Source of the DNA: Bacillota bacterium
GTDB lineage: Bacteria > Bacillota > Clostridia > Tissierellales > Peptoniphilaceae
Direction: 5' to 3'
DNA: 51,472 nt
NCBI GenBank assembly: GCA_023442775.1
Contig: JAEZXH010000002.1
Location: 1-51,472 of the forward strand
Shown piece after piece: positions 43,068 through 50,498 of this stretch; the first letter of the stretch is position 1; each line of letters starts with the position of its first letter. The position numbers and the translations under genes are program-made. Under the pieces are notes generated by a model. That model was not told where the DNA came from and searched no databases. It worked only from the letters and a program-made list of their open reading frames with translations.

Positions 43068-44285
43068 TTAGCGGGGGCTTTTTTCGTGGGAAGATGGGGG
43101 GATGATGGCCCCAGAGGCGACCTGTGCGTCGTATTCCGCGCGAACTGCGGCCAAGACTTTCGGCTCCTTCAAGAGGCGCGCCCCGGTATGGGCGAGGATG
43201 GCGACAATCTCTCGAAGTTTTTCGTGGGCGTAGTCGGAGATGGAGGCCTCGGCAAACTCCCTCGTGTGGCCGGCAATGGGGTGATCGGCGATGGGGAAGT
43301 AGCCGTGAATCGTCGCCGTGGCGTGGCTCACGTTTCCCGCGTCGATGGAGCCGCCGCCTCCCTCGGCATCTGCGATGGGGTCCTCACTGTAGAGGCGGAT
43401 GGCATCGACGAAGAGCTCGTTTAAGGTCTCGTTGGTCACCATGTCGTCATAGGCGAGTTCATAGGGATAGTGGGTCATGGTGGCACCGGCGGCGAGGGCT
43501 CCCGCCTCGGCGCAGTGGATGACCTTCTCCAGGAGTTCGAGGGCGATTTTCTTCGTTGTCGCCCGGACGTAGAACTCGCTCTTCGCGTGTTCCGGGACGA
43601 TGTTCGCCGCTTCGCCGCCGTGGCGAATGATGCCGTGAATCCGCGCCGAGGAGGGGATGTGTTGGCGCAGGGCGTTGATGTTGTTGAAGGTGAGAATCGC
43701 CGCGTCCAGGGCGTTGATGCCCTTTTCCGGGTCCGCTGCGGCGTGGGCGGTGCGTCCGAAGTACTCGAAGGCGATGGGCTGAAGGGCGAGGCTCTTCCCG
43801 CTGGGCTTGTAGCAGGTGTCCGGGTGGGCGATGAGGGCGGCGTCGATGTCCGCAAAGAGCCCTGCCTCCGCCATGGTCACTTTGGCACCGCTCGTCTCCT
43901 CCGCTGGGGTTCCGAGGAGAATCACTGTCCCGCCGAGGTCGTCGACGAGGTGGCGAAGGACAATCGCCGCCCCGGTGGAGGAGGCGCCGAGGATGTTGTG
44001 TCCGCAGCCGTGGCCAATCCCCGGGAGGGCATCGTACTCCGCCATATAGGCGATGGTGGGGCCGGGCTTGTCGCTTTTGTATGTTGCCCTAAAGGCGGTG
44101 GGGAGGTCACAGATTCCCTCCTCAATGGAAAATCCTTCGTCCCGCAAGAGCTCCAAGTGACTCTTCGCTGCAAAGTGTTCTTCAAAGCCCAGCTCGGGGC
44201 GGGCATAGATGGCGTCGGAGAGATTGCAGAGGCGAGGGTGGATGTCTCGCGCCAAGTTGAGAATTTGCTCTTTCAAATCACACAT
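43068..44285 (-). CDS. M20-family amidohydrolase
   Basis: The 405-residue protein belongs to the M20D group (aminoacylase/aminobenzoyl-glutamate hydrolase-like). It has MAEYDALPGIGHGCGHNILG with metal ligands, GTPAEETSGAK with the catalytic glutamate, and the dimerisation domain with FGRTAHAAADPEKGINAL. AGGAGG precedes the ATG. It forms an operon with the YfcC-type transporter nine bases upstream, so a peptide or N-acyl amino acid is imported and cleaved. The stop codon TAA lies in the TTAG core of the mobile element and is kept in the rebuilt empty site. Confidence 0.88.
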   Translation of the reverse strand: MCDLKEQILNLARDIHPRLCNLSDAIYARPELGFEEHFAAKSHLELLRDEGFSIEEGICDLPTAFRATYKSDKPGPTIAYMAEYDALPGIGHGCGHNILGASSTGAAIVLRHLVDDLGGTVILLGTPAEETSGAKVTMAEAGLFADIDAALIAHPDTCYKPSGKSLALQPIAFEYFGRTAHAAADPEKGINALDAAILTFNNINALRQHIPSSARIHGIIRHGGEAANIVPEHAKSEFYVRATTKKIALELLEKVIHCAEAGALAAGATMTHYPYELAYDDMVTNETLNELFVDAIRLYSEDPIADAEGGGGSIDAGNVSHATATIHGYFPIADHPIAGHTREFAEASISDYAHEKLREIVAILAHTGARLLKEPKVLAAVRAEYDAQVASGAIIPPSSHEKSPR

Positions 44286-44294
44286 AGTTCCTCC

Positions 44295-45689
44295 TTAGAA
44301 GGGTCCGTAACTCGTGAGGACCGCAAAGACCATGAAACAGGCACCGATGAGGCTCCAGATGACGATGAGGGGGAAGATGAACTTCACCCAGCGCTCATAG
44401 GGAATCTTCGCGATGGAGAGAGCGGCCAAGAGGCTCCCGCCGGTTGGGATGATGGAATTGGAGATGCCGTCGCCGAGTTGGAAGGCGAGGACCGCCGTCT
44501 GCCGCGTAATCCCCACGATGTCCGAGAGGGGCACCAGGATGGGCATCGTCGTCGCCGCCTGTCCCGACCCCGAGGGGATGAGGAGATTTAAGAAGAGTTG
44601 GAACAAGAACATGAGCACCGCAGAGATCGTGTTGTGGAATTGTCCCACGACAACGGAAACCCCGTGGACCATGGTGTAGAGAATCTGGCCATCGTTTAAG
44701 ATGACGAGAATCGCACGGGCGAGTCCGACGACGAGGGCACCCATGGTCACGTCCTTCGCCCCTTCGATGAAGAGTTCAGCGACCCGGCTCGGGTTCATCC
44801 GCGCCACGATGGCGGTGAGAAACATGAGACCCAAGAACACCGCCGCAATCTCGGTGATGTAGAAACCGAGTTTGAAGACCCCATAGGCCAAGACGGCGAT
44901 GGAGAGGACGAAGAGGAGGAGGACAATCTTTTGGACTCCCGTGAAGTGGACCTCTTCGTCGAGGTTCACCCGGGTGTGGGCCTCCTTCTCCTCGAGTTCG
45001 TGGACGAGGCTCTTCGACGGGTCTCGCTGCACCCGGCGTCCGTAGGCGATGAGATAGGCCGTGGTGGCGAGGATGAAGCAGAAGAAAATCGCCACCCGCA
45101 GCCCAATCCCCGAATAGGGGGGAAGCTCCGCAATGCTCTGGGCGACGCCGACGGTGAAGGGGTTCATAATCCCCGCATTGAAGCCACAGGCGGCACCGAG
45201 GTAGATGATGGAGACGCCGAGGATGGCGTCATAGCCCAGGCTGCGGGCGAGCATGACCCCGAGGGGGATAAAGACGATGGTCTCCTCCGCAAGGCCAATG
45301 GTGGCCCCCAAAATCCCGAAGAGAAGGAGCAACACGGGAATCATGAGGGAGGGGAAGAAACGAAGTCTTTTCGCCGTGGCCTTCACTCCGTTTTCAATGG
45401 CCCCAGTGGCGCCAATCACCGTAAAGGCACCGCCGAGGATGAAGATGAAAAAGACGATCTCCGAGGCTTCCGTCAGTCCTCGGGGAAGACTCGTCAACAG
45501 TTCCATGAGGGTCACCGGCGAGGATTGTACCAGGTGGTAGGTGTCGGGGTTGACCACTTCCCGATCCCCGACGGTCATCATGTCGTAGGTACTCGCCGGC
45601 ACCACATAGGAGAGGGCCGCAAGGAGCACCACGAGACCGAAGAGGATGACGTAGGTGTGGGGCACCCGCAAGAGGGATTTTTTCTTCAT
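44295..45689 (-). CDS. YfcC-family transporter
   Basis: The 464-residue membrane protein has about twelve hydrophobic segments and belongs to the YfcC/DcuC-like (PF03606) carriers, which move basic amino acids, dicarboxylates or peptide derivatives. Motifs include FILGGAFTVIGATGAIENG and NLLIPSGSGQAATTMPILVPL. I start at ATG 45689, with AAGGAG five bases upstream; a GTG at 45692 is closer to the signal. It is co-transcribed with the M20 hydrolase, which suggests a shared substrate. Confidence 0.85.
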   Translation of the reverse strand: MKKKSLLRVPHTYVILFGLVVLLAALSYVVPASTYDMMTVGDREVVNPDTYHLVQSSPVTLMELLTSLPRGLTEASEIVFFIFILGGAFTVIGATGAIENGVKATAKRLRFFPSLMIPVLLLLFGILGATIGLAEETIVFIPLGVMLARSLGYDAILGVSIIYLGAACGFNAGIMNPFTVGVAQSIAELPPYSGIGLRVAIFFCFILATTAYLIAYGRRVQRDPSKSLVHELEEKEAHTRVNLDEEVHFTGVQKIVLLLFVLSIAVLAYGVFKLGFYITEIAAVFLGLMFLTAIVARMNPSRVAELFIEGAKDVTMGALVVGLARAILVILNDGQILYTMVHGVSVVVGQFHNTISAVLMFLFQLFLNLLIPSGSGQAATTMPILVPLSDIVGITRQTAVLAFQLGDGISNSIIPTGGSLLAALSIAKIPYERWVKFIFPLIVIWSLIGACFMVFAVLTSYGPF

Positions 45690-45717
45690 CACATCTCCTT
45701 TCCGTTCCAGAGAAATA

Positions 45718-45745
45718 ACTTTCTCTTATAGTAAACTAAGAAAGT
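45718..45745. promoter_or_regulatory. Dyad between the divergent yfcC and flavoprotein genes
   Basis: ACTTTCT (45718-45724) and AGAAAGT (45739-45745) flank inner arms TAGT and ACTA. A possible operator, perhaps for the Crp/Fnr protein at 46707. Confidence 0.35.
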
Positions 45746-45867
45746 GAAAGAGGAAAGGGGGAGGAGCCACTTCTTGGAAAAATCGCCGACACTTTTCGTG
45801 TAACGAGTCCCCCTCTTGGGTATCAGAGAACTACCAGTCCACATCATCCGTAAAGAAGGAGGTTTCC

Positions 45868-46710
45868 ATGGACAACATCAAGGACATCATCATCATTGGC
45901 GGCGGACCTGCGGGAGTCGCCGCCGCCGTTGAGGGGACGAGTCGCGGCCTCGACGTCCTCTTGATTGAGAGACATGCCATCGGCGGGACCATCTCCCGGG
46001 CGGGGGAACTCGTCTATCGCGGCACCCGTTCCACCGGCGTAGAAGTCGCCGGAGAGCTCATCAAGGACCTCGAGCGCGCCGTGGTCCCCACCATCTTTGA
46101 CGACGTCATCTCCGCCTCCCTCGTGGGGAAGGAAAAGAAGGTGAAGACGAAAAAGGGAGAGGCCTATCTCGCGAAGACGGTGATCATCGCAGGAGGGGCC
46201 AGTGAGAGCCGGGAGGAAGTCGCCCTCGCCGAAGGGATTTCCCCCACCCGAGGCTATCCACAAACCGTGGAGAAGGACAAGCCCTATGTCGTCGCCGGAG
46301 CCTCCACTTGGCGCTTTGCCACCGCCGAGGCCCTGCGGGATGAAGGAGCCGAGGTCATCCTCTACGGTGCCGAAGAAACGGAGGACCTCAAGGGCATCAC
46401 CTGTGTCAAGGAGCCCCTCGTCGCCGTGGAACAAGAGGGAGAGAACCTCGTCCTCGTGACGAAGGAGGGCAAAGAGACACGAGATGCTCACCTCATCCTC
46501 TTAGAGGGGGTCCTCCCCGCCTCGGACATTTTCATCCGCATGGACCTCGACGAAGGATTCATTGAGACCGACGCCCGCGTCGCCACGAACATCCCCGGAG
46601 TCTTCGCCTGTGGGGACATCTTGGCCAAGGATGCCCAAGACCGCACCGTTGACGGAGCCTGCGAGGAGGGAGCCCTCGCCGCCGCAGCCGCTACGGAGTA
46701 CTTGGGATGA
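45868..46710 (+). CDS. Thioredoxin-reductase-like flavoprotein without the redox cysteines
   Basis: The 280-residue protein has the FAD motif GGGPAGVAAA, IGGTISRAGE and the second FAD motif GVFACGDIL. Where thioredoxin reductases have CxxC, this protein reads PTRGYPQTVE, so it cannot reduce thioredoxin in the usual way. It is shorter than true reductases (about 310) because the NAD-binding part is reduced. AAGGAGG precedes the ATG, and it overlaps the Crp/Fnr gene (ATGA). A role as an NAD(P)H or ferredoxin oxidoreductase is plausible; partner unknown. Confidence 0.8.
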   Translation: MDNIKDIIIIGGGPAGVAAAVEGTSRGLDVLLIERHAIGGTISRAGELVYRGTRSTGVEVAGELIKDLERAVVPTIFDDVISASLVGKEKKVKTKKGEAYLAKTVIIAGGASESREEVALAEGISPTRGYPQTVEKDKPYVVAGASTWRFATAEALRDEGAEVILYGAEETEDLKGITCVKEPLVAVEQEGENLVLVTKEGKETRDAHLILLEGVLPASDIFIRMDLDEGFIETDARVATNIPGVFACGDILAKDAQDRTVDGACEEGALAAAAATEYLG

Positions 46711-47360
46711 TCCCAAACCAGACGCCCTTTCTAAAGGCCCTTGGGGAGGAGGCCACGGCTCTTCTCGAGGGGCGAGGGGCCCTCGTGGTGAAACATCTCG
46801 AAAAGGGGGAGAGCCTCTTTCACATTGGCGACAATCCCGAGGCCCTCTTCCTCCTCCTCGACGGGGAGATTCGCGTGGAAAATCTCTCGGACACCGGGCG
46901 CATGGTGGTGGTAAACCGCTTTTTCACCCCGGGGACTCTCTTGGGAGAAGTCTACTATATCTTAAAGCGGCCCTTTGATTACCAAGCCGTCGCCGAGGTC
47001 GAGAGCGAGGTCCTTCTCCTCTCTCGCAAGGACTTGGAGGCCCTTCCCGAGGAGCGCCTCCTCGCCGTCCTCCTGCCCATCGTCGCGGAGAAGGCCTACA
47101 CCTTAAACAAAAGGCTTCGGGTCTTCTCCGAGCCCTCGGCGAGGGACCGGGTCCTTCGCGACCTCTCCCTGCGCCTTGGGGAGCGGGAGAAGATGACCTT
47201 CTACACCACCCAAGCCGCCTGGGCGGAAGACTTGGGGCTGCCGCGCCCGAGCCTCTCAAGAATTCTCGGAGAACTGAAGGAGAGAGGCGTCCTCTCCCTC
47301 TCCCGGGGAAAGCTCACCATCACACGAGAAGGCCTTGAGAAGGCCCTGTCCTGTCACTGA
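46707..47360 (+). CDS. Crp/Fnr-family transcriptional regulator
   Basis: The 217 residues comprise a cyclic-nucleotide-type beta-barrel (EALFLLLDGEIRVENLSDTGR, then FTPGTLLGEVYYIL) and a C-terminal winged helix-turn-helix (QAAWAEDLGLPRPSLSRILGELKERGVL). There is no N-terminal iron-sulfur cysteine set, so it is not a classic FNR. It is translationally coupled to the flavoprotein and may sense a redox or metabolic signal for this locus. A terminator follows. Confidence 0.9.
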   Translation: MIPNQTPFLKALGEEATALLEGRGALVVKHLEKGESLFHIGDNPEALFLLLDGEIRVENLSDTGRMVVVNRFFTPGTLLGEVYYILKRPFDYQAVAEVESEVLLLSRKDLEALPEERLLAVLLPIVAEKAYTLNKRLRVFSEPSARDRVLRDLSLRLGEREKMTFYTTQAAWAEDLGLPRPSLSRILGELKERGVLSLSRGKLTITREGLEKALSCH

Positions 47361-47365
47361 CTTGT

Positions 47366-47388
47366 AAAAGCCGGGGCAGGGCTTTTTT
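47366..47388 (+). terminator. Terminator after the Crp/Fnr gene
   Basis: AAAAGCC (47366-47372) pairs with GGCTTTT (47380-47386), in a T-run. A TACAAT -10 candidate for the next gene follows at 47391. Confidence 0.75.
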
Positions 47389-47429
47389 GGTACAATAAGA
47401 AGAGTTGCAACCGATGAAAGGAGGATACG

Positions 47430-49694
47430 ATGCACAAACGTCGCCTCCTCCCCCTGCTCCTGGCGCTCGTCCTCGTCTTTGAAGGCGTAGGCACGATCTT
47501 CGCCGCGGCGGGCGGAGGACAAATCTTACGTGAACAAGTCATTGCACCCGGCACCGTCCACCGTACCTACAAGCGAAAGATCGCCAAGGGAAACGTCATC
47601 TTTGACGCCGTCACCGTGGACCTCAACAATCCCGGGGCGAAGGTGGACCTCATCACCGGCGCGGGAAAGACCACCCAAAAGGCCACGGTGAGCCAGATGG
47701 CCGCCCGCACGGGAGCCGTCGCCGCCGTCAATGGAGACTTCTTTAACACCAAGGCCCAGGGCTCTCCCCTCGGGGCCTCGATTCAGGACGGACGGCTCAT
47801 CACCGCTCCCATGAACTCCGTAGGCTACCAAACCCTCGCCATCACCAAGGACAACACCGCCTCCATCGGCCCCGTCACCTTTGGAGGCCGGGTCACCATC
47901 GGCGGACATACCTACCCGATTCAGGGCCTCAACAAAGCCGAGTACTGGGATAACATCACCGGTGCCCACTCCCACACCGACACCATCCACGTCTACGATG
48001 ACCACTGGAACGCCACGAGTCGCGGAAAGGTGAGCAAGAACGCCGTGGAAGTCGTCGTCGCCGACGGCGTCGTGGAAAACGCCACGACGAAGGGAGCCTT
48101 CCCCTTCTCCGTCCCCGCGGGAAAACTCATCTTGCAGGGCAACGGCAAGGGCGCAGAGTTTTTGCGCAACTACGCCACCAAGGGCGCGAAGATTTCCGTG
48201 GAAACCCACCTCTTCCCGAAGAAGGACTACCGCATGCTCATCGGGGGACACGGCATCCTCGTGGAAAAGGGAAAGGCAGTGCCCTACGCCCTCGCCCCTG
48301 AATCCATCGGAGGCTATCGTCCGAGAACCGCCGTGGGCATCTCCCAAAATGGGAAGAACCTCACCATCGTCGCCGTGGAGAAGTCCTCCCGCTCCGTGGG
48401 GATGCGCTTAAGCGATTTGGCGAGCCTCATGGCGGATCTCGGCTGCTACAAGGCCATGAACCTCGACGGCGGCGGCTCCACCGCCATGGCAGTCGAGGAT
48501 TTGGGAGAGACGAAGGCCGCCCTCTCCATCAAGCCCGAGGGAGGCAGTGAACGCAAAGTCGTCAATGGCCTTGGCGTCATGAACGTCGCCCCAGAAGGGC
48601 CCATGACCCACCTCGCCATCAAGGGTCCCGACGCCATGGTCCTCGGAGAAATCGCCGCCTTTGAGGTCCGCGGGTGGGACGACAACTACCACGCCAAGGA
48701 CCTCTCGGGTAAGACCCCCCTCTTCCGAGACGATCAAGAGGGGACGGAAAACTGGAACGGGAAGGAAAAACTCGCCCGGGCCACGGGAGCCTACACCATC
48801 CGCACGGAAGTCGACGGCATTCCCGCCACGAAGATGGTCCGCGTCGACGGCCCGGAAACCTTGAAGGCCCTCGTCATGAAGGCCAACGTCGAGCGCCCGA
48901 AGGTCGGGGACAAGATTACCCTCACCTTCTCGGGAACCACCAAGGACGGGCGCAGTGTGAAGCTTCACCCGAGCATCTTCCAACTCACCGGCGAGGGCCT
49001 CTCGGGCCACTATGACGCCTCCAGTGGCGTCTACACCGTGAAGAGTGTCGCCGACGGCGTCTTTGCAAGCCTCACCGCCAACGTCCGAGGAAAGACTGCC
49101 TCCGTCTCCTTCACCAACCCCGACTATCGCCACATCCACATGAACATCGGGAAGAAGACCTACACCGTTGACGGCGCAAAGCGCACCATGGACACGACGC
49201 CCCTCATCAAGAACGACCGCACCATGGTCCCCTTGCGCTTCCTCGTGGAAGCCTTTGGGGGAGAAGTCATCTGGGATGACGCCACGCGCACTGCCCAAGT
49301 CCAATACCGCGGGCACACCATCCGCATCCCCGTCGGTGCCAAGGAACTCTCCATCGACGGAGAGACGGTCCCCATCGACAGCCCCGCCATCATCGCCAAG
49401 GAACGGACCCTCGTCCCCATCCGCTTCATCTCCGAAGGATTCGGCATGGTGGTCCGCTACGACGAGACGCAAAAGGGGGTCGACATCTTCGACAAGCGCG
49501 TCGCCGAAGTGGGCCCCGCCATCGATCCGGCTGCGCCAAAGCCTGAAGAACCCACACCAGAGGCTCCGAAGGAGGGCAACACCGAAGCCCCTGCCCCGGA
49601 AGCCCCTGGGACCCCAACCCCTGCACCCGAAAAGCCGACGCAACCGACGCCAAGCCCCGCCCCCGATTCCGGGGATGCGGTGCCCCTTTTCTGA
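47430..49694 (+). CDS. Secreted phosphodiester glycosidase with CAO-N domain
   Basis: The 754-residue protein starts with a signal peptide (to about residue 26). A NAGPA-type phosphodiester glycosidase domain (about 30-380) follows, with VAAVNGDFF, YRPRTAVGIS and NLDGGGSTAM. Then come an Ig-like region, a full CAO-N domain (about 570-690, RTMVPLRFLVEAFGGEVIWD and RTLVPIRFISEGFGMVVRYD) and a Pro-rich tail. The enzyme class cleaves sugar phosphodiester bonds, possibly in wall teichoic-acid-like polymers, while the CAO-N domain holds it at the wall. AAAGGAGG precedes the ATG. Confidence 0.9.
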   Translation: MHKRRLLPLLLALVLVFEGVGTIFAAAGGGQILREQVIAPGTVHRTYKRKIAKGNVIFDAVTVDLNNPGAKVDLITGAGKTTQKATVSQMAARTGAVAAVNGDFFNTKAQGSPLGASIQDGRLITAPMNSVGYQTLAITKDNTASIGPVTFGGRVTIGGHTYPIQGLNKAEYWDNITGAHSHTDTIHVYDDHWNATSRGKVSKNAVEVVVADGVVENATTKGAFPFSVPAGKLILQGNGKGAEFLRNYATKGAKISVETHLFPKKDYRMLIGGHGILVEKGKAVPYALAPESIGGYRPRTAVGISQNGKNLTIVAVEKSSRSVGMRLSDLASLMADLGCYKAMNLDGGGSTAMAVEDLGETKAALSIKPEGGSERKVVNGLGVMNVAPEGPMTHLAIKGPDAMVLGEIAAFEVRGWDDNYHAKDLSGKTPLFRDDQEGTENWNGKEKLARATGAYTIRTEVDGIPATKMVRVDGPETLKALVMKANVERPKVGDKITLTFSGTTKDGRSVKLHPSIFQLTGEGLSGHYDASSGVYTVKSVADGVFASLTANVRGKTASVSFTNPDYRHIHMNIGKKTYTVDGAKRTMDTTPLIKNDRTMVPLRFLVEAFGGEVIWDDATRTAQVQYRGHTIRIPVGAKELSIDGETVPIDSPAIIAKERTLVPIRFISEGFGMVVRYDETQKGVDIFDKRVAEVGPAIDPAAPKPEEPTPEAPKEGNTEAPAPEAPGTPTPAPEKPTQPTPSPAPDSGDAVPLF

Positions 49695-49718
49695 GAGCCG
49701 AAAGGCTCTCTTTTTTTT
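49693..49718 (+). terminator. Terminator of the glycosidase gene
   Basis: GAGAGCC-GAAA-GGCTCTC followed by eight T. Confidence 0.92.
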
Positions 49719-49748
49719 GCGAAAATCAAAAATTAAAAACAAAATCAC

Positions 49749-49777
49749 TTGCAAAATCTCCCTCGTCGTGATAGGAT
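49749..49777 (+). promoter_or_regulatory. Promoter of the cobalamin-riboswitch transcript
   Basis: TTGCAA (49749-49754), 17-base spacer, TAGGAT (49772-49777), just upstream of the riboswitch. Confidence 0.75.
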
Positions 49778-49796
49778 GAGCTCGAGAGATCGTAGG

Positions 49797-49950
49797 CGCA
49801 AAGGGTGGCCATAGGCCCTAACAGGGAACCCGGTGAAAATCCGGGACAGTCCCCTCTACTGTATGCGGAGACGAATCGAGAAAGAGCCATTGCCAACGCG
49901 AGAAGGCCTCGAGGAGAGCGACCCGTAAGTCAGGAGACCTGCCCTTTGTG
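49797..49950 (+). promoter_or_regulatory. Cobalamin riboswitch
   Basis: The hallmark blocks appear in order: ACAGGGAACCCGGTGAAAAT, CCGGGACAGTCCCCTCTACT, GTATGCGGAG, and AGTCAGGAGACCTGCC near the 3' end. P1 is CGCAAAGGG (49797-49805) with CCCTTTGTG (49942-49950). It binds adenosyl- or another cobalamin. No recognisable B12 gene follows; only a short transcript that ends at 50171. Confidence 0.95.
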
Positions 49951-49996
49951 ACGTGACCATTCTGAGGGACAGAGTGCACGAAGGAATCCTACCATC

Positions 49997-50128
49997 ATGA
50001 GGAACCTCCCACGGTCACACCCGATGATCCCTCGCCCCGCCTGCGTCCTTGGCCATGTCCCCCTTGCGATGTACGACGAGGCCATGGACTGGGGAAGAGT
50101 ATGCGCGCCTCCTCCATGCGCGCAATGA
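49997..50128 (+). CDS. Possible 43-residue peptide under cobalamin control
   Basis: ATG 49997 opens a frame of 43 codons (MRNLPRSHPMIPRP, ending CAPPPCAQ) with AAGGAA about ten bases upstream. It has three cysteines and two histidines and no signal sequence. It is the only frame in the riboswitch transcript with an upstream ribosome-binding-like site. It matches nothing I know, and could be chance. Confidence 0.25.
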   Translation: MRNLPRSHPMIPRPACVLGHVPLAMYDEAMDWGRVCAPPPCAQ

Positions 50129-50140
50129 CCTCTTTTGAAA

Positions 50141-50171
50141 GAGAGCCCAAGAGAGCGGGGCTCTCTTTTTT
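50141..50171 (+). terminator. Terminator of the riboswitch transcript
   Basis: GAGAGCCC (50141-50148) pairs with GGGCTCTC (50158-50165), followed by six T. An overlapping alternative hairpin (AGAGAGC with GCTCTCT) uses the same right arm. Confidence 0.85.
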
Positions 50172-50291
50172 GTGACAAAAAAACCCCTGCGTTCTCGAGA
50201 AAGATTGGGGAGGAGTAAACAGAAAAGTGAGTTTTTCCAAGGGCTTCAGAGAAATAAGGGTAGAAGTGGATGAATGTCATCGTCCTGTAAT

Positions 50292-50319
50292 TTTACATGG
50301 CGAGGGTTTCGTGTATAAT
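50292..50319 (+). promoter_or_regulatory. Promoter of the second SLH gene
   Basis: TTTACA (50292-50297), 16-base spacer, TATAAT (50314-50319). The message has a leader of about 170 bases. Confidence 0.75.
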
Positions 50320-50340
50320 AGGGACAGAGAGAAGATCTTT

Positions 50341-50487
50341 GACAACTGCATATCACTTTTTGGACATGCAATTGTCTGGAATCTCCTCGCGTCCCCGGGG
50401 TTCTCTCACCTGCCCGAGGGATCGAATCATCAGGTGACAAAAATCCAAGTCATTTGGTTTTTTGTAGATCTACAAATTTAAAGGAGG
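50341..50487 (+). promoter_or_regulatory. Structured leader of the second SLH gene
   Basis: Three elements are seen: GACAACTGCAT (50341-50351) against ATGCAATTGTC (50366-50376); TCACCTG (50406-50412) against CAGGTGA (50431-50437); and the perfect 16-base palindrome TTTGTAGATCTACAAA (50461-50476) just before the AAAGGAGG. Long, stable leaders are known to protect S-layer messages. Confidence 0.6.
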
Positions 50488-50498
50488 TCGAAAGACAC

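Larger units (their letters stand above)
37675..43071 (+). mobile_element. Integrated element with a large serine recombinase (Tn4451-like), in a terminator loop
   Basis: The element is bounded by a direct TTAG (37675-37678 and 43068-43071) and carries imperfect 20-base inverted repeats just inside (37682-37701 and 43043-43062, 18 of 20 identical). The inverted repeats are symmetric around the TT of each TTAG, five bases from each, so TT is a likely crossover dinucleotide. Joining the flanks gives GAAAGCCCC-TTAGC-GGGGGCTTT, a full terminator. Contents: a DUF6061-like gene, two radical SAM genes, MobC-like, an unknown gene, TnpW-like and a TnpX-like recombinase. It is visibly AT-richer than the host. 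About 5.4 kb long. Confidence 0.85.
49951..50171 (+). ncRNA. Short structured transcript downstream of the cobalamin riboswitch
   Basis: Between the riboswitch and the terminator at 50141-50171 I see no known gene. GTGACC (49953-49958) can pair with GGTCAC (50013-50018), enclosing an AAGGAA and an ATG at 49997. GCGCGC repeats at about 50103 and 50118 can form another hairpin. This may be a regulatory RNA or a leader for the small frame at 49997-50128. Confidence 0.5.

Noticed and set aside
49930..50280. 116-codon minus-strand frame over the riboswitch transcript
   Set aside because: It covers the riboswitch end and terminator in antisense, with no start signal or recognisable domain.
50227..50481. 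84-codon frame in the leader of the SLH gene
   Set aside because: It runs across the promoter and hairpins, lacks a ribosome binding site, and resembles no protein.
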